A program made the position numbers and the translations under genes. A DNA stretch of 5,186 nucleotides from an uncultured Clostridia bacterium (GTDB lineage Bacteria; Bacillota; Clostridia; Oscillospirales; Ruminococcaceae): positions 1 through 5,186 of the forward strand of contig CAMNDR010000101.1 in assembly GCA_946535685.1 (NCBI GenBank). The letters are read 5' to 3'. Positions 1 through 5,186 of the stretch are shown piece by piece. The notes beneath the pieces are model-generated. The model ran no database searches. It saw nothing but the letters and a program-made list of their open reading frames with translations, and was not told where the DNA came from. Each line of letters begins with the position of its first letter. Positions within the stretch are counted from its first letter, which is position 1.

Positions 1-8
1 GCAATATA

Positions 9-76
9 GCCCTCCCCCGAAGGGGGAGGTGCCGCCGAACGGCGGCGGAGGGGGCACTCACCGGTGCGCCAGCACC
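9..76. repeat. GC-rich multi-hairpin intergenic element
   Basis: Three hairpins follow each other closely. The first pairs CCTCCCCC (11-18) with GGGGGAGG (22-29) around a GAA loop. The second pairs GCCGCC (31-36) with GGCGGC (41-46) around GAAC. The third pairs GGTGC (63-67) with GCACC (72-76) around GCCA. In addition, the CCCTCC at 10-15 can pair with GGAGGG at 47-52, so a larger imperfect palindrome enclosing the second hairpin is possible. No reading frame of coding character covers it. The layout resembles short dispersed palindromic repeats between genes in gut Firmicutes, but only one copy is visible here, so repetition in the genome is an inference. It lies beyond the terminator of the dockerin gene and may instead belong to a gene left of the window. 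Confidence 0.5.
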
Positions 77-101
77 AGAAAACAGACTTTATCGACAAAC
101 T

Positions 102-139
102 AAAACACAGTACGGGTTCCCCCGTACTGTGTTTTTTTT
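102..139 (-). terminator. Intrinsic terminator of the dockerin gene, probably bidirectional
   Basis: A perfect 15-bp stem is formed by 102-116 (AAAACACAGTACGGG) and 121-135 around a TTCC loop. It begins 22 bp downstream of the dockerin gene's stop codon on the minus strand. On the minus strand the stem ends in TTTT followed by AGTTTG. On the plus strand it is followed by a stronger eight-T run (132-139). It can therefore stop transcription from either side, and the plus-strand run is the better one, which would suit a convergent gene to the left if one exists. Confidence 0.85.
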
Positions 140-157
140 GCATGATTCAAATTACAA

Positions 158-2584
158 TCAGACCGGCAGATCTGTCAGCTCAACAACGCATTTCAGAATG
201 TTCAGCGAATCGACCTCGTCCACCTTTTTATTCAGATCCACGTCAGCATTGACTCTGCCCTGCGCCGAGATCGCCTCGTTGACCATCAGGTTCTTGTTCA
301 GAGCAATGACATCCAGGATCGTGACCTTGCCATTGCAGTCTACATCGCCGTATACTGTGACCTTGAGCTCCGGATCGGTTGCCGGATCGGTCTCAGGCTC
401 TGTCGTCTCAGGCTCCGTTGCCGTAACCTTGGTATCGAAATAGAGATCCACAGAATCGAGTGTGATGGAACCCATCTCCGTCTCGCCCTTGCCGCCGTAC
501 CAGTAACCGAACTGGATATTGCCGTACTCTTCATTCAGATCCGTATTGTCCGGAACCATCCATACCACATCGACCTTGCCCTTGGCCTGGTTCGTGAGGA
601 CAAAGTTCCACTGGTCGCCGTTCTCGGTATCCGACCACATCTTGAAGTCCTTCTCGCCTACAGATGCACCGACTGCATAGACGAGCTTATCCAGATCCTG
701 CGTCGTCGTCAGATGGAAGACAACCGCATGAACATTGCTCTCGGAACCGTCGCCAACCGGTACACCTGCATCCGCAAAGCCGATCTCACCGGACATATCG
801 CCCGCTTCGATCTCCTTGCCGACCTTGTAGCTGACACTATCTGTATAGTCGAACGTTCTCTCCTCGGTATAGGTCAGCACGCCGCCCGCAAGATTGACTG
901 TGTCGATCTCCAGCTCCTCATACTCCACATCCGCATCGGTGCTGGCCTCCACGCCGTACCAGTACTGGAAGGAAATATCGCCGCTGGTCGCATAGGGCTG
1001 TACATCCTCCGGCACATCCCAGATCACGTTGAAGTACTTGCCGAGGGGGCCGTCAGCCGCACTCAGATAATAGCCACAGCCGGGATCAATGCCGAATTCA
1101 GCGCCGCCTTTTTCATATTCTGCGAGCTTATCCTCGCCCATGTCATTGTACCAGTAGCCGGCATTTTCATCGACCGAAAGTCCTGCAGCACTCTTGGCAG
1201 CTTCTGTATCCGCCGGAGACTCACTTACCACATTCAGTCCGCCGCCGTACATAAAGGTATCCACATCCCTGTCACAGGTGATCGTCGCCGTCAGGGATTC
1301 AAGCGTTACCGTTGTGCCGATGCCGGAAAGGCCGAATGTCGAATAGTTGAACTTGTGGCTGTTGATCGGGTCGGTTCCCTCCGTGAACTTGGTGCCTTCC
1401 TTGAGGTAGTATTCCTCGTCATAGCCTCTTGTCAGGACATAGGGCTTCTCAAATTCGATCTGGCGCGCCTGCGTGGCAGTCATCGTACCAGTGCCGTCCT
1501 TGTTGTCGGTGAACTCCCAGAAGCCGCTGGTCTTGTTGGCAGACTTCCAGCCGTCCGTCTTTGACTTCTCATGTGTATTGCTGCCGGGCGTCGTGCCGGA
1601 TTCGCTCTTGACAACGGTGGATTTTGCGGTGGAATTCGCCTGGACATCCGTCACCGTGATCGTGCCGCCGGTCTCGCTCACATAGTTGTTGCGGAACTCA
1701 AAATGTCCCGGATACTTGTCTGTTTTCGGATTATAGGACAGGTCATACTTGGAGGTGTCATAGACCACCGTGTAGGACTTGCCTTCCTCCACATCTGCCG
1801 AGAAGCCCGCAGCCTCGATATCGCCGCCCTCGGTGTCGATCCACGTTTCCTTATCAGCATCCCACTCATACCAGTACGGATCCTTCTCCACGCCGATGCC
1901 CATGCCGAAATTCACGGTGCCGGTGAAATCCGCCGTGAAGGTAATGGCAACGTTCTTGATGCCGCTCTTGGCATAATCTGCCCAGTAGCCCGTAAATACG
2001 TCCTTTACGCCGAGCTTCTCGCTGAGGTCGCCTACCTCCGGTTCAGTGGGATCGGGGTCAGAAGATGCGGAAGCATTTGCCTCAACCGAAACGAGCGTCA
2101 CGCTGCCAGTGCCGGAATAGTAGTTGCGGAACTCAAATGTACCGTCATACTTGCTGTTATAAGGATCCGCATACTTCAGGCTCACCTTGGATACATCAAC
2201 GGTAATATCGACCTTTTCGCCCTTTGTCACGGCAACAGAAGTACCCTTGCCTTCGTCCGGCGCCACAAAGCTCTTGCCGTCGTATTCTGTCCAGTATTCC
2301 GGTGACTTATCCGTGCTGAGGCCAAGACCGAACGAGAAATTGCCGGTATAATCCGCCTCGACCGTGAAGGTGATGGTCTTGATGCCGCTCTCAGCGATGT
2401 CCGCTGTAAAGCCCTTGTAGACATCATCCTCCGCCAGTTTTTTACCGATGCTGACAGATGCCGCATAGGCATCCATCGTGTTGGTCATCATCGCCGGAAC
2501 AGCCACAACCGCCGTCATGGAAACGCACATCAGTGCTGCAACTGCAGCCGCCTTCAGCCGGCTTGTCATCCTCTTAGAAACCAT
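158..2584 (-). CDS. Secreted non-catalytic dockerin protein with duplicated putative carbohydrate-binding modules
   Basis: This 808-aa exported protein probably attaches to a cellulosome scaffold. Residues 1-41 form a signal peptide: a basic start (SKRMTSRLK), a hydrophobic core and an AYA|A cleavage site. Residues 50-170 and 189-318 are two related modules sharing SGIK, YTG/FTG, FG-G and FEFRN-Y motifs. Residues about 344-565 and 576-716 contain a second related pair, marked by VIWDVPEDV / VVWMVPDNT, then QYWYG / GYWYG and a final VNL / VDLYF strand. A Thr/Glu/Pro linker (721-740) leads to a type I dockerin (742-804) with two EF-type loops: D747-D749-N751-D758 and D781-D783-N785-D792. No glycosidase, esterase, lyase or cohesin region is recognisable. 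The exposed aromatics suggest polysaccharide binding, as in ruminococcal CBM-like modules, but no family is assigned. The first ATG is chosen because AAGGAA lies about 8 bases upstream; Met6 has no suitable spacing. The dockerin is seen directly, and the ligand is unknown. Confidence 0.93.
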   Translation of the reverse strand: MVSKRMTSRLKAAAVAALMCVSMTAVVAVPAMMTNTMDAYAASVSIGKKLAEDDVYKGFTADIAESGIKTITFTVEADYTGNFSFGLGLSTDKSPEYWTEYDGKSFVAPDEGKGTSVAVTKGEKVDITVDVSKVSLKYADPYNSKYDGTFEFRNYYSGTGSVTLVSVEANASASSDPDPTEPEVGDLSEKLGVKDVFTGYWADYAKSGIKNVAITFTADFTGTVNFGMGIGVEKDPYWYEWDADKETWIDTEGGDIEAAGFSADVEEGKSYTVVYDTSKYDLSYNPKTDKYPGHFEFRNNYVSETGGTITVTDVQANSTAKSTVVKSESGTTPGSNTHEKSKTDGWKSANKTSGFWEFTDNKDGTGTMTATQARQIEFEKPYVLTRGYDEEYYLKEGTKFTEGTDPINSHKFNYSTFGLSGIGTTVTLESLTATITCDRDVDTFMYGGGLNVVSESPADTEAAKSAAGLSVDENAGYWYNDMGEDKLAEYEKGGAEFGIDPGCGYYLSAADGPLGKYFNVIWDVPEDVQPYATSGDISFQYWYGVEASTDADVEYEELEIDTVNLAGGVLTYTEERTFDYTDSVSYKVGKEIEAGDMSGEIGFADAGVPVGDGSESNVHAVVFHLTTTQDLDKLVYAVGASVGEKDFKMWSDTENGDQWNFVLTNQAKGKVDVVWMVPDNTDLNEEYGNIQFGYWYGGKGETEMGSITLDSVDLYFDTKVTATEPETTEPETDPATDPELKVTVYGDVDCNGKVTILDVIALNKNLMVNEAISAQGRVNADVDLNKKVDEVDSLNILKCVVELTDLPV

Positions 2585-2623
2585 CGCAAATCTTCCTTTC
2601 TATCAATACGCCCAAAATTTCGG

Positions 2624-2646
2624 TCACAGTCAAATGATAACTGTGA
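2624..2646 (-). promoter_or_regulatory. Inverted repeat in the leader of the dockerin gene
   Basis: TCACAGT (2624-2630) and ACTGTGA (2640-2646) form a perfect 7-bp inverted repeat with a 9-base centre. It sits just downstream of the predicted transcription start and about 40 bases before the start codon. It could be an operator for a dimeric regulator, since repressors often bind there, or a small stem-loop in the mRNA leader. The sequence does not decide between these, and chance occurrence in AT-rich DNA is also possible. Confidence 0.35.
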
Positions 2647-2660
2647 AACATTACAGTATT

Positions 2661-2692
2661 ATTATAGCATAAATAAGTCCACAATATGTGAA
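2661..2692 (-). promoter_or_regulatory. Extended -10 promoter of the dockerin gene
   Basis: On the minus strand TGCTATAAT (2661-2669) is a perfect TATAAT box preceded by the TGn extension, the typical extended -10 of Firmicutes sigma-A promoters. No good -35 lies 16-18 bp upstream; the nearest candidate, TTCACA at 2687-2692, would need a 20-bp spacer. Dependence on the extended -10 or on an activator is therefore likely. Transcription would start near 2654, giving a leader of roughly 70 bases before the ATG at 2584. The Shine-Dalgarno AAGGAA falls at about 2593-2598. Confidence 0.6.
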
Positions 2693-2703
2693 TTTTTTGT
2701 GAA
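2687..2703. promoter_or_regulatory. Phased TGTGAA direct repeats upstream of the promoter
   Basis: TGTGAA occurs at 2687-2692 and again at 2698-2703, exactly 11 bp apart, about one helical turn. A third copy lies at 2642-2647 inside the leader inverted repeat, 45 bp from the first and so close to four turns away. Together with the poor -35, this arrangement would suit a regulator bound on one face of the DNA. The motif is short, so this is only a candidate. The rest of the AT-rich stretch 2704-2806 shows no gene and no convincing second promoter. Confidence 0.3.
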
Positions 2704-2806
2704 CAATCGAAATTTCAGGGGTATCAATATGTAGAAATGCAGCCCATCTTTTTATAGATTATTACCAGAATGTTCATATTTAGTACAAATCCTGCGACTA
2801 TCGCGC

Positions 2807-2833
2807 AAAAAAGCCCCTCCGCATGGAGAGGCT
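2807..2833 (-). terminator. Intrinsic terminator of the dnaX-ybaB-recR unit
   Basis: Read on the minus strand, AGCCTCTCC and GGAGGGGCT form a 9-bp stem with one G-U pair around an ATGC loop, followed directly by a run of T (2807-2812 on the plus strand is A6). It lies about 230 bp after the recR stop codon and 72 bp after the stop of the second small cysteine-containing frame. Transcription evidently continues well past recR, which leaves room for the small genes described here. Confidence 0.88.
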
Positions 2834-2905
2834 TCAGCCTGTCAAAAAAGTGGATTTGCAGGTTCGGGGCGCTGCACGCTTCCTTCGCAGCAATTCCTCC
2901 GATTT

Positions 2906-2974
2906 TCAGTCCACCAGTTCCATCGTACAGGTGATCTGATCCGGATCGCCGCATCCGCAAAACCGCCGCATCAT
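2906..2974 (-). CDS. Tiny cysteine-containing ORF (22 aa), or the 3' part of a frameshifted small gene
   Basis: This frame runs from ATGATG to TGA and encodes 22 residues ending CGCGDPDQITCTMELVD, with Cys6, Cys8 and Cys16. The stop codon of the preceding 34-codon frame overlaps its first ATG (2972-2974). It has no Shine-Dalgarno sequence of its own, so translation would depend on termination-reinitiation from the upstream ORF. Third positions are rich in G and C like the neighbouring genes, and the acidic/polar C-terminal half looks protein-like. It may instead be the displaced end of a roughly 55-residue cysteine-rich protein whose frame was broken by a small indel, or a chance frame. I recognise no family. 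Confidence 0.3.
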   Translation of the reverse strand: MMRRFCGCGDPDQITCTMELVD

Positions 2975-3075
2975 ACTGCCGGTACAGCGCCGGTCACATC
3001 ACAGCCGCCAGTACAGCAGCAGCAGCCTTGTTCCACATGTTCTTCCTGCTGTATCAGTGCAGTCTCACATTTCAT
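2971..3075 (-). CDS. Small cysteine-rich ORF (34 aa) overlapping the end of recR
   Basis: ATG at 3073-3075 opens a 34-codon frame that overlaps the last codons of recR (ATGAAATGTGA, where TGTGA contains the recR stop). GGAG at 3083-3086 lies 7 bases upstream, an excellent Shine-Dalgarno placement. The product starts MKCETALIQQEEHVEQ and contains a GCCCCTGGC cluster at residues 17-25, six cysteines in total, then a small hydrophobic tail ending AVPAV. There is no signal peptide or membrane segment. The four consecutive cysteines come from a GCTGCTGCTGCTG triplet tract. Overlap with recR suggests translational coupling. A dense Cys cluster could bind metal, but that is a guess. It might also be the front half of a gene continuing in the overlapping 22-codon frame. 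No known family is recognised. Confidence 0.45.
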   Translation of the reverse strand: MKCETALIQQEEHVEQGCCCCTGGCDVTGAVPAV

Positions 3076-3667
3076 TTCTATTCTCCAGTGCTTTATACAG
3101 TGTCACCTCGTCCGCATATTCCAGCATGCCGCCGACCGGCAGACCAAAGGCAAGCCGTGTCACCTTCACGCCGAGCGGGCTGATGAGCTGTGCCACATAC
3201 GCTGCCGTGGCATCGCCTTCCACCGTGGGATTGGTCGCCATGATGACCTCCTCCACGCCGCCCGCCTGCACTCTTGCGAGCAGCGAACGGATCCGAAGAT
3301 CATCCGGCATCACGCCCCGCAGCGGCGAGATCAGCCCGTGAAGCACATGATAGAGCCCCTTATATTCACCCGTCCGTTCAAAGGCGGTGATATCCTTCGG
3401 ATTCTCCACCACGCAGATCACAGAAGTATCCCGCGTAGGATCGTCACAGATCGGACAAAGCTCCTGATCGGTGAGATTCTCACAGCATTTGCAGTAATGC
3501 ACTGTCTTTTTGGCGTTGAGCAGCGCCTGTGCAAATTCTTCCACCTCTTCGTCGTCCATTGACATCACATGATAAGCAAGCCGGGCAGCGGACTTCATCC
3601 CGATACCCGGCAGCTTTGCAAACTGTTCAGTCAATACGACAAGAGGTAATGCGTCGTGATTCGCCAT
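3065..3667 (-). CDS. recR: Recombination mediator protein RecR
   Basis: RecR works with RecO (and RecF) to load RecA onto single-stranded DNA during gap repair and recombination in the cytoplasm. The 200-aa length matches the family. Seen in order: a helix-hairpin-helix at residues 19-34 (LPGIGMKSAARLAYHV), a zinc finger with Cys59, Cys62, Cys71 and Cys74, a Toprim domain from about 82 to 175 (VICVVENPKDITAFERTG, then YHVLHGLISPLRG) and the C-terminal GLPVGGMLEYADEVTLYKAL segment. The start codon overlaps the ybaB stop by one base (TGATG) and no clear Shine-Dalgarno precedes it, so translation is probably coupled to ybaB. The gene is intact, with all zinc ligands present. Its 3' end overlaps a small cysteine-rich ORF. 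Confidence 0.98.
   Translation of the reverse strand: MANHDALPLVVLTEQFAKLPGIGMKSAARLAYHVMSMDDEEVEEFAQALLNAKKTVHYCKCCENLTDQELCPICDDPTRDTSVICVVENPKDITAFERTGEYKGLYHVLHGLISPLRGVMPDDLRIRSLLARVQAGGVEEVIMATNPTVEGDATAAYVAQLISPLGVKVTRLAFGLPVGGMLEYADEVTLYKALENRNEM
3083..3086 (-). promoter_or_regulatory. Internal Shine-Dalgarno for the small ORF, inside recR
   Basis: GGAG on the minus strand lies within the recR codons for Leu-Glu near its end, 7 bases before the ATG at 3075. It supports that ATG as a real initiation site, although GGAG is short enough to occur by chance in a Glu codon context. Confidence 0.4.
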
Positions 3668-4014
3668 CAGAACAGACCCGGCAGGGAAACACCGCCGGTG
3701 ATCTTGCTCATCTCTTCCTCAGTGGTGTTCTCGATCTGGGTCACAGCCTCGTTCACCGCACTGATGATGAGATCCTGCAGCATCTCGATATCCTCCGGAT
3801 CAACGACCTCCGGCTTGATGGTGAGGGTCTTGATGGTCTTCTTGCCGGTCATGACCAGCTCTACAGCACCGCCGCCTGCAGTCGTGGTAAATTCACGAGC
3901 CTCGATATCATCCTGCAGATCGGTGATCTGATCCTGCATCTTCTGTGCCTGGCGGATCATCTGGTTCATGTTCTGGGCATTATTACCTGCGCCCTTCGGT
4001 ACTCTTGCTTTCAT
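3667..4014 (-). CDS. ybaB: YbaB/EbfC family nucleoid-associated protein
   Basis: YbaB/EbfC proteins are small dimeric DNA-binding proteins associated with the nucleoid, commonly encoded between dnaX and recR. The product is 115 aa, close to the usual 100-115. Residues about 15-42 form a charged Gln-rich helix (MNQMIRQAQKMQDQITDLQD). They are followed by the family core strand region AGGGAVELVMTGKKTIKTLTI, then a second helix with DLIISAVNEAV, and the conserved C-terminal end GGVSLPGLF. The start is supported by a strong AAAGGAGA (4021-4028) 6 bases upstream. It lies 36 bp after dnaX and its TGA shares a base with the recR ATG, so these genes form one operon. Its precise role in recombination or DNA organisation is not settled for the family. 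Confidence 0.97.
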   Translation of the reverse strand: MKARVPKGAGNNAQNMNQMIRQAQKMQDQITDLQDDIEAREFTTTAGGGAVELVMTGKKTIKTLTIKPEVVDPEDIEMLQDLIISAVNEAVTQIENTTEEEMSKITGGVSLPGLF

Positions 4015-4050
4015 AACGGTTCTCCTTTTTATAAATAATTTGCTTTTTTA

Positions 4051-5186
4051 TCAGACAGCGGTGGTAGGTATCCCGCTGTTCTTAGCTTGTTCGAGCATCT
4101 CCTCGATCGGCCGCTGTTTTGCCGCCGCCTGGGAGCAGCGTGCCCGGATGGCATAGCGCCTGCCCATCACCTTCTGGATGGCATCGCCGAGCGTTCTGGC
4201 GTTTTCCTTATCCTTGAACATCGTCAGGAAGAAGGCATTCTCCGCCGTGATGAGCATCACATTGGCATACGCCACCGCCTGGGAGCCGCTGAGGGTGCCG
4301 AGCACAGCCGGATTGAGCTTGCCGCATTCCTCCAGGATCTCCGGCCACTCAGCAACAGGCTTGAAATCCTCCATTTTGAGCTTTTTGATATCCACCTCCG
4401 GAGCAGGCTCCTGCGCCGGGGAGGGTCTTGGCTTTGTCAGCTCCGGATTGTACCCTGCCTGTGCAGGCGCAGCCACAGCCGGCCGGCTCTCAAGCTGAGC
4501 GATCCGTTCAGAAAGTGCCTGTACATCGGCACTCGACTGCGTCACAGCCTGCGTAGCCCGGATGAGCGTCATCTCCAGCTCCACACGCCGGTTCACCGCC
4601 CGTCCCATGCGTTCCCTGCAGCCCTGCAGCAGATCCAGCACCGCCATGATGCGGTCCATCTCCGTCTCTGCAGCGATCTTCTGCAGCACCGGCAGTTCAT
4701 CCGCCATGCAATGTGCCAGCTTTCCGTCGCCGGTCGCCCGCAGGAGCATCACATCCCGCAGCATCAGGATCAGCTCCTCGCAGAGTCTCGCCAGATCCTT
4801 GGAAGCGTCGTGCAGCTCAGCCACAATGCCAAGCGCCGCCGCTGTATCCTTCGTATGCAGCGCCTCGATCAGCCGCAGCAGGTACTCACGCCCCGCCGCA
4901 CCCGCAGCCTCTGCTGTGAGCTGTGCCGTGATCGTTTCGCCATAGGCAGCGCACCGGTCGAGCAGCGAGATCGCATCCCGCATGCCGCCGTCCGACAGCC
5001 TTGCCATCAGTTCCGCTGCATCATGCTCCAGTGAGATCTGTTCCTCACCGGCAATATATTCCAGTCTTGTGACCAGATCCTCCTGCCGGATGCGGCGGAA
5101 ATCATACCGCTGACACCGGGAGATGATCGTGGCCGGGACCTTGTGGATCTCGGTCGTCGCAAGGATGAATTTGACATATTCAGGCG
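4051..5186 (-). CDS. dnaX: DNA polymerase III clamp-loader subunit tau/gamma, 3' part
   Basis: DnaX is the AAA+ subunit of the clamp loader, which opens the sliding clamp and places it on primed DNA. Only the C-terminal 377 codons are visible; the frame stays open to the window edge, so the Walker A and zinc-binding parts lie outside. Visible are the sensor 1 region FILATTE (5149-5169), the arginine-finger motif SRCQ (5110-5121) and the sensor 2 segment GGMRDAISLLDR (4954-4989). These are followed by the helical collar domain (to about 4520), a Pro/Ala-rich linker (about 4390-4490) and a C-terminal domain with AVAYANVMLITAENAFFLTMF, ending EEMLEQAKNSGIPTTAV. The Met codon at 5005-5007 is internal, not the start. 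No convincing slippery sequence for a shorter gamma form is seen; the best A-run is only AAAAAG at a Lys-Lys pair. It is the first visible gene of the dnaX-ybaB-recR unit. Confidence 0.97.
   Translation of the reverse strand, partial: PEYVKFILATTEIHKVPATIISRCQRYDFRRIRQEDLVTRLEYIAGEEQISLEHDAAELMARLSDGGMRDAISLLDRCAAYGETITAQLTAEAAGAAGREYLLRLIEALHTKDTAAALGIVAELHDASKDLARLCEELILMLRDVMLLRATGDGKLAHCMADELPVLQKIAAETEMDRIMAVLDLLQGCRERMGRAVNRRVELEMTLIRATQAVTQSSADVQALSERIAQLESRPAVAAPAQAGYNPELTKPRPSPAQEPAPEVDIKKLKMEDFKPVAEWPEILEECGKLNPAVLGTLSGSQAVAYANVMLITAENAFFLTMFKDKENARTLGDAIQKVMGRRYAIRARCSQAAAKQRPIEEMLEQAKNSGIPTTAV

Noticed and set aside
713..2305. Long plus-strand open frames (713-1564 and 1571-2305) opposite the dockerin gene
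   Set aside because: They are antisense shadows created by the G/C-rich third positions of the minus-strand gene. Their products show no domain, and the opposing frame has a signal peptide, repeats and a dockerin.
2759..2788. Second promoter (TTGTAC, 18 bp, TAATAA on the minus strand)
   Set aside because: Each box matches the consensus at only three of six positions, and such matches are expected by chance in this AT-rich stretch.
2724..2960. 78-codon minus-strand frame running through the terminator at 2807-2833
   Set aside because: It has no ribosome binding site, reads through the hairpin and T-run that end the operon, and its codon choice drifts into AT-rich intergenic DNA.
4377..4395. 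Possible -1 frameshift site in dnaX (AAAAAG at Lys-Lys before the C-terminal domain)
   Set aside because: The run is only five A plus G and is preceded by C, so it does not fit the A-AAA-AAG heptamer used in E. coli, nor a long A-tract for transcriptional slippage.
4087..5034. 315-codon plus-strand open frame opposite dnaX
   Set aside because: The product is a low-information His/Arg/Leu-rich sequence. The minus strand clearly encodes DnaX motifs over the same bases.

Overview
The window looks like a piece of a Ruminococcus-type genome (Oscillospiraceae/Ruminococcaceae, gut Firmicutes). Two things suggest this. First, the large secreted protein at 158-2584 ends in a clear type I dockerin with two calcium-binding loops, the module used to dock proteins onto cellulosome scaffolds. 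Second, there is a Firmicutes-style dnaX-ybaB-recR cluster with G/C-rich third codon positions and AGGAG-type ribosome binding sites. The genus is inferred from these features; there is no 16S or other direct marker.

All convincing genes lie on the minus strand, so the window reads functionally from right to left. From 5186 to about 2807 is a housekeeping unit: the 3' part of dnaX (clamp-loader tau subunit, cut by the window edge), ybaB/ebfC (nucleoid-associated protein) and recR (recombination mediator). The unit is tightly packed: 36 bp lie between dnaX and ybaB, and there is a 1-base TGATG overlap between ybaB and recR. Just after recR, and overlapping its last codons, I find a very small cysteine-rich reading frame of 34 codons with its own well-spaced Shine-Dalgarno sequence. 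Its stop codon overlaps the start of a second short cysteine-containing frame of 22 codons. A strong intrinsic terminator at 2807-2833 closes the unit.

From about 2806 to 2585 is an AT-rich intergenic control region. It holds an extended -10 promoter, TGTGAA repeats and a 7-bp inverted repeat in the leader. It drives an 808-aa secreted, non-catalytic dockerin protein. That protein consists of a signal peptide, two copies of one beta-rich module, two copies of a second Trp/Tyr-rich module, an acidic Thr/Glu/Pro linker and the dockerin. The gene ends 22 bp before a perfect 15-bp hairpin terminator (102-139). The left edge (1-76) is a GC-rich string of three hairpins that resembles a dispersed palindromic intergenic repeat.

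The housekeeping cluster (DNA replication and repair) and the dockerin gene (plant-fibre binding) are separated by a terminator and a new promoter, so they are probably independent transcription units. The least explained parts are the cysteine-rich mini-ORFs behind recR and the duplicated non-catalytic modules of the dockerin protein.
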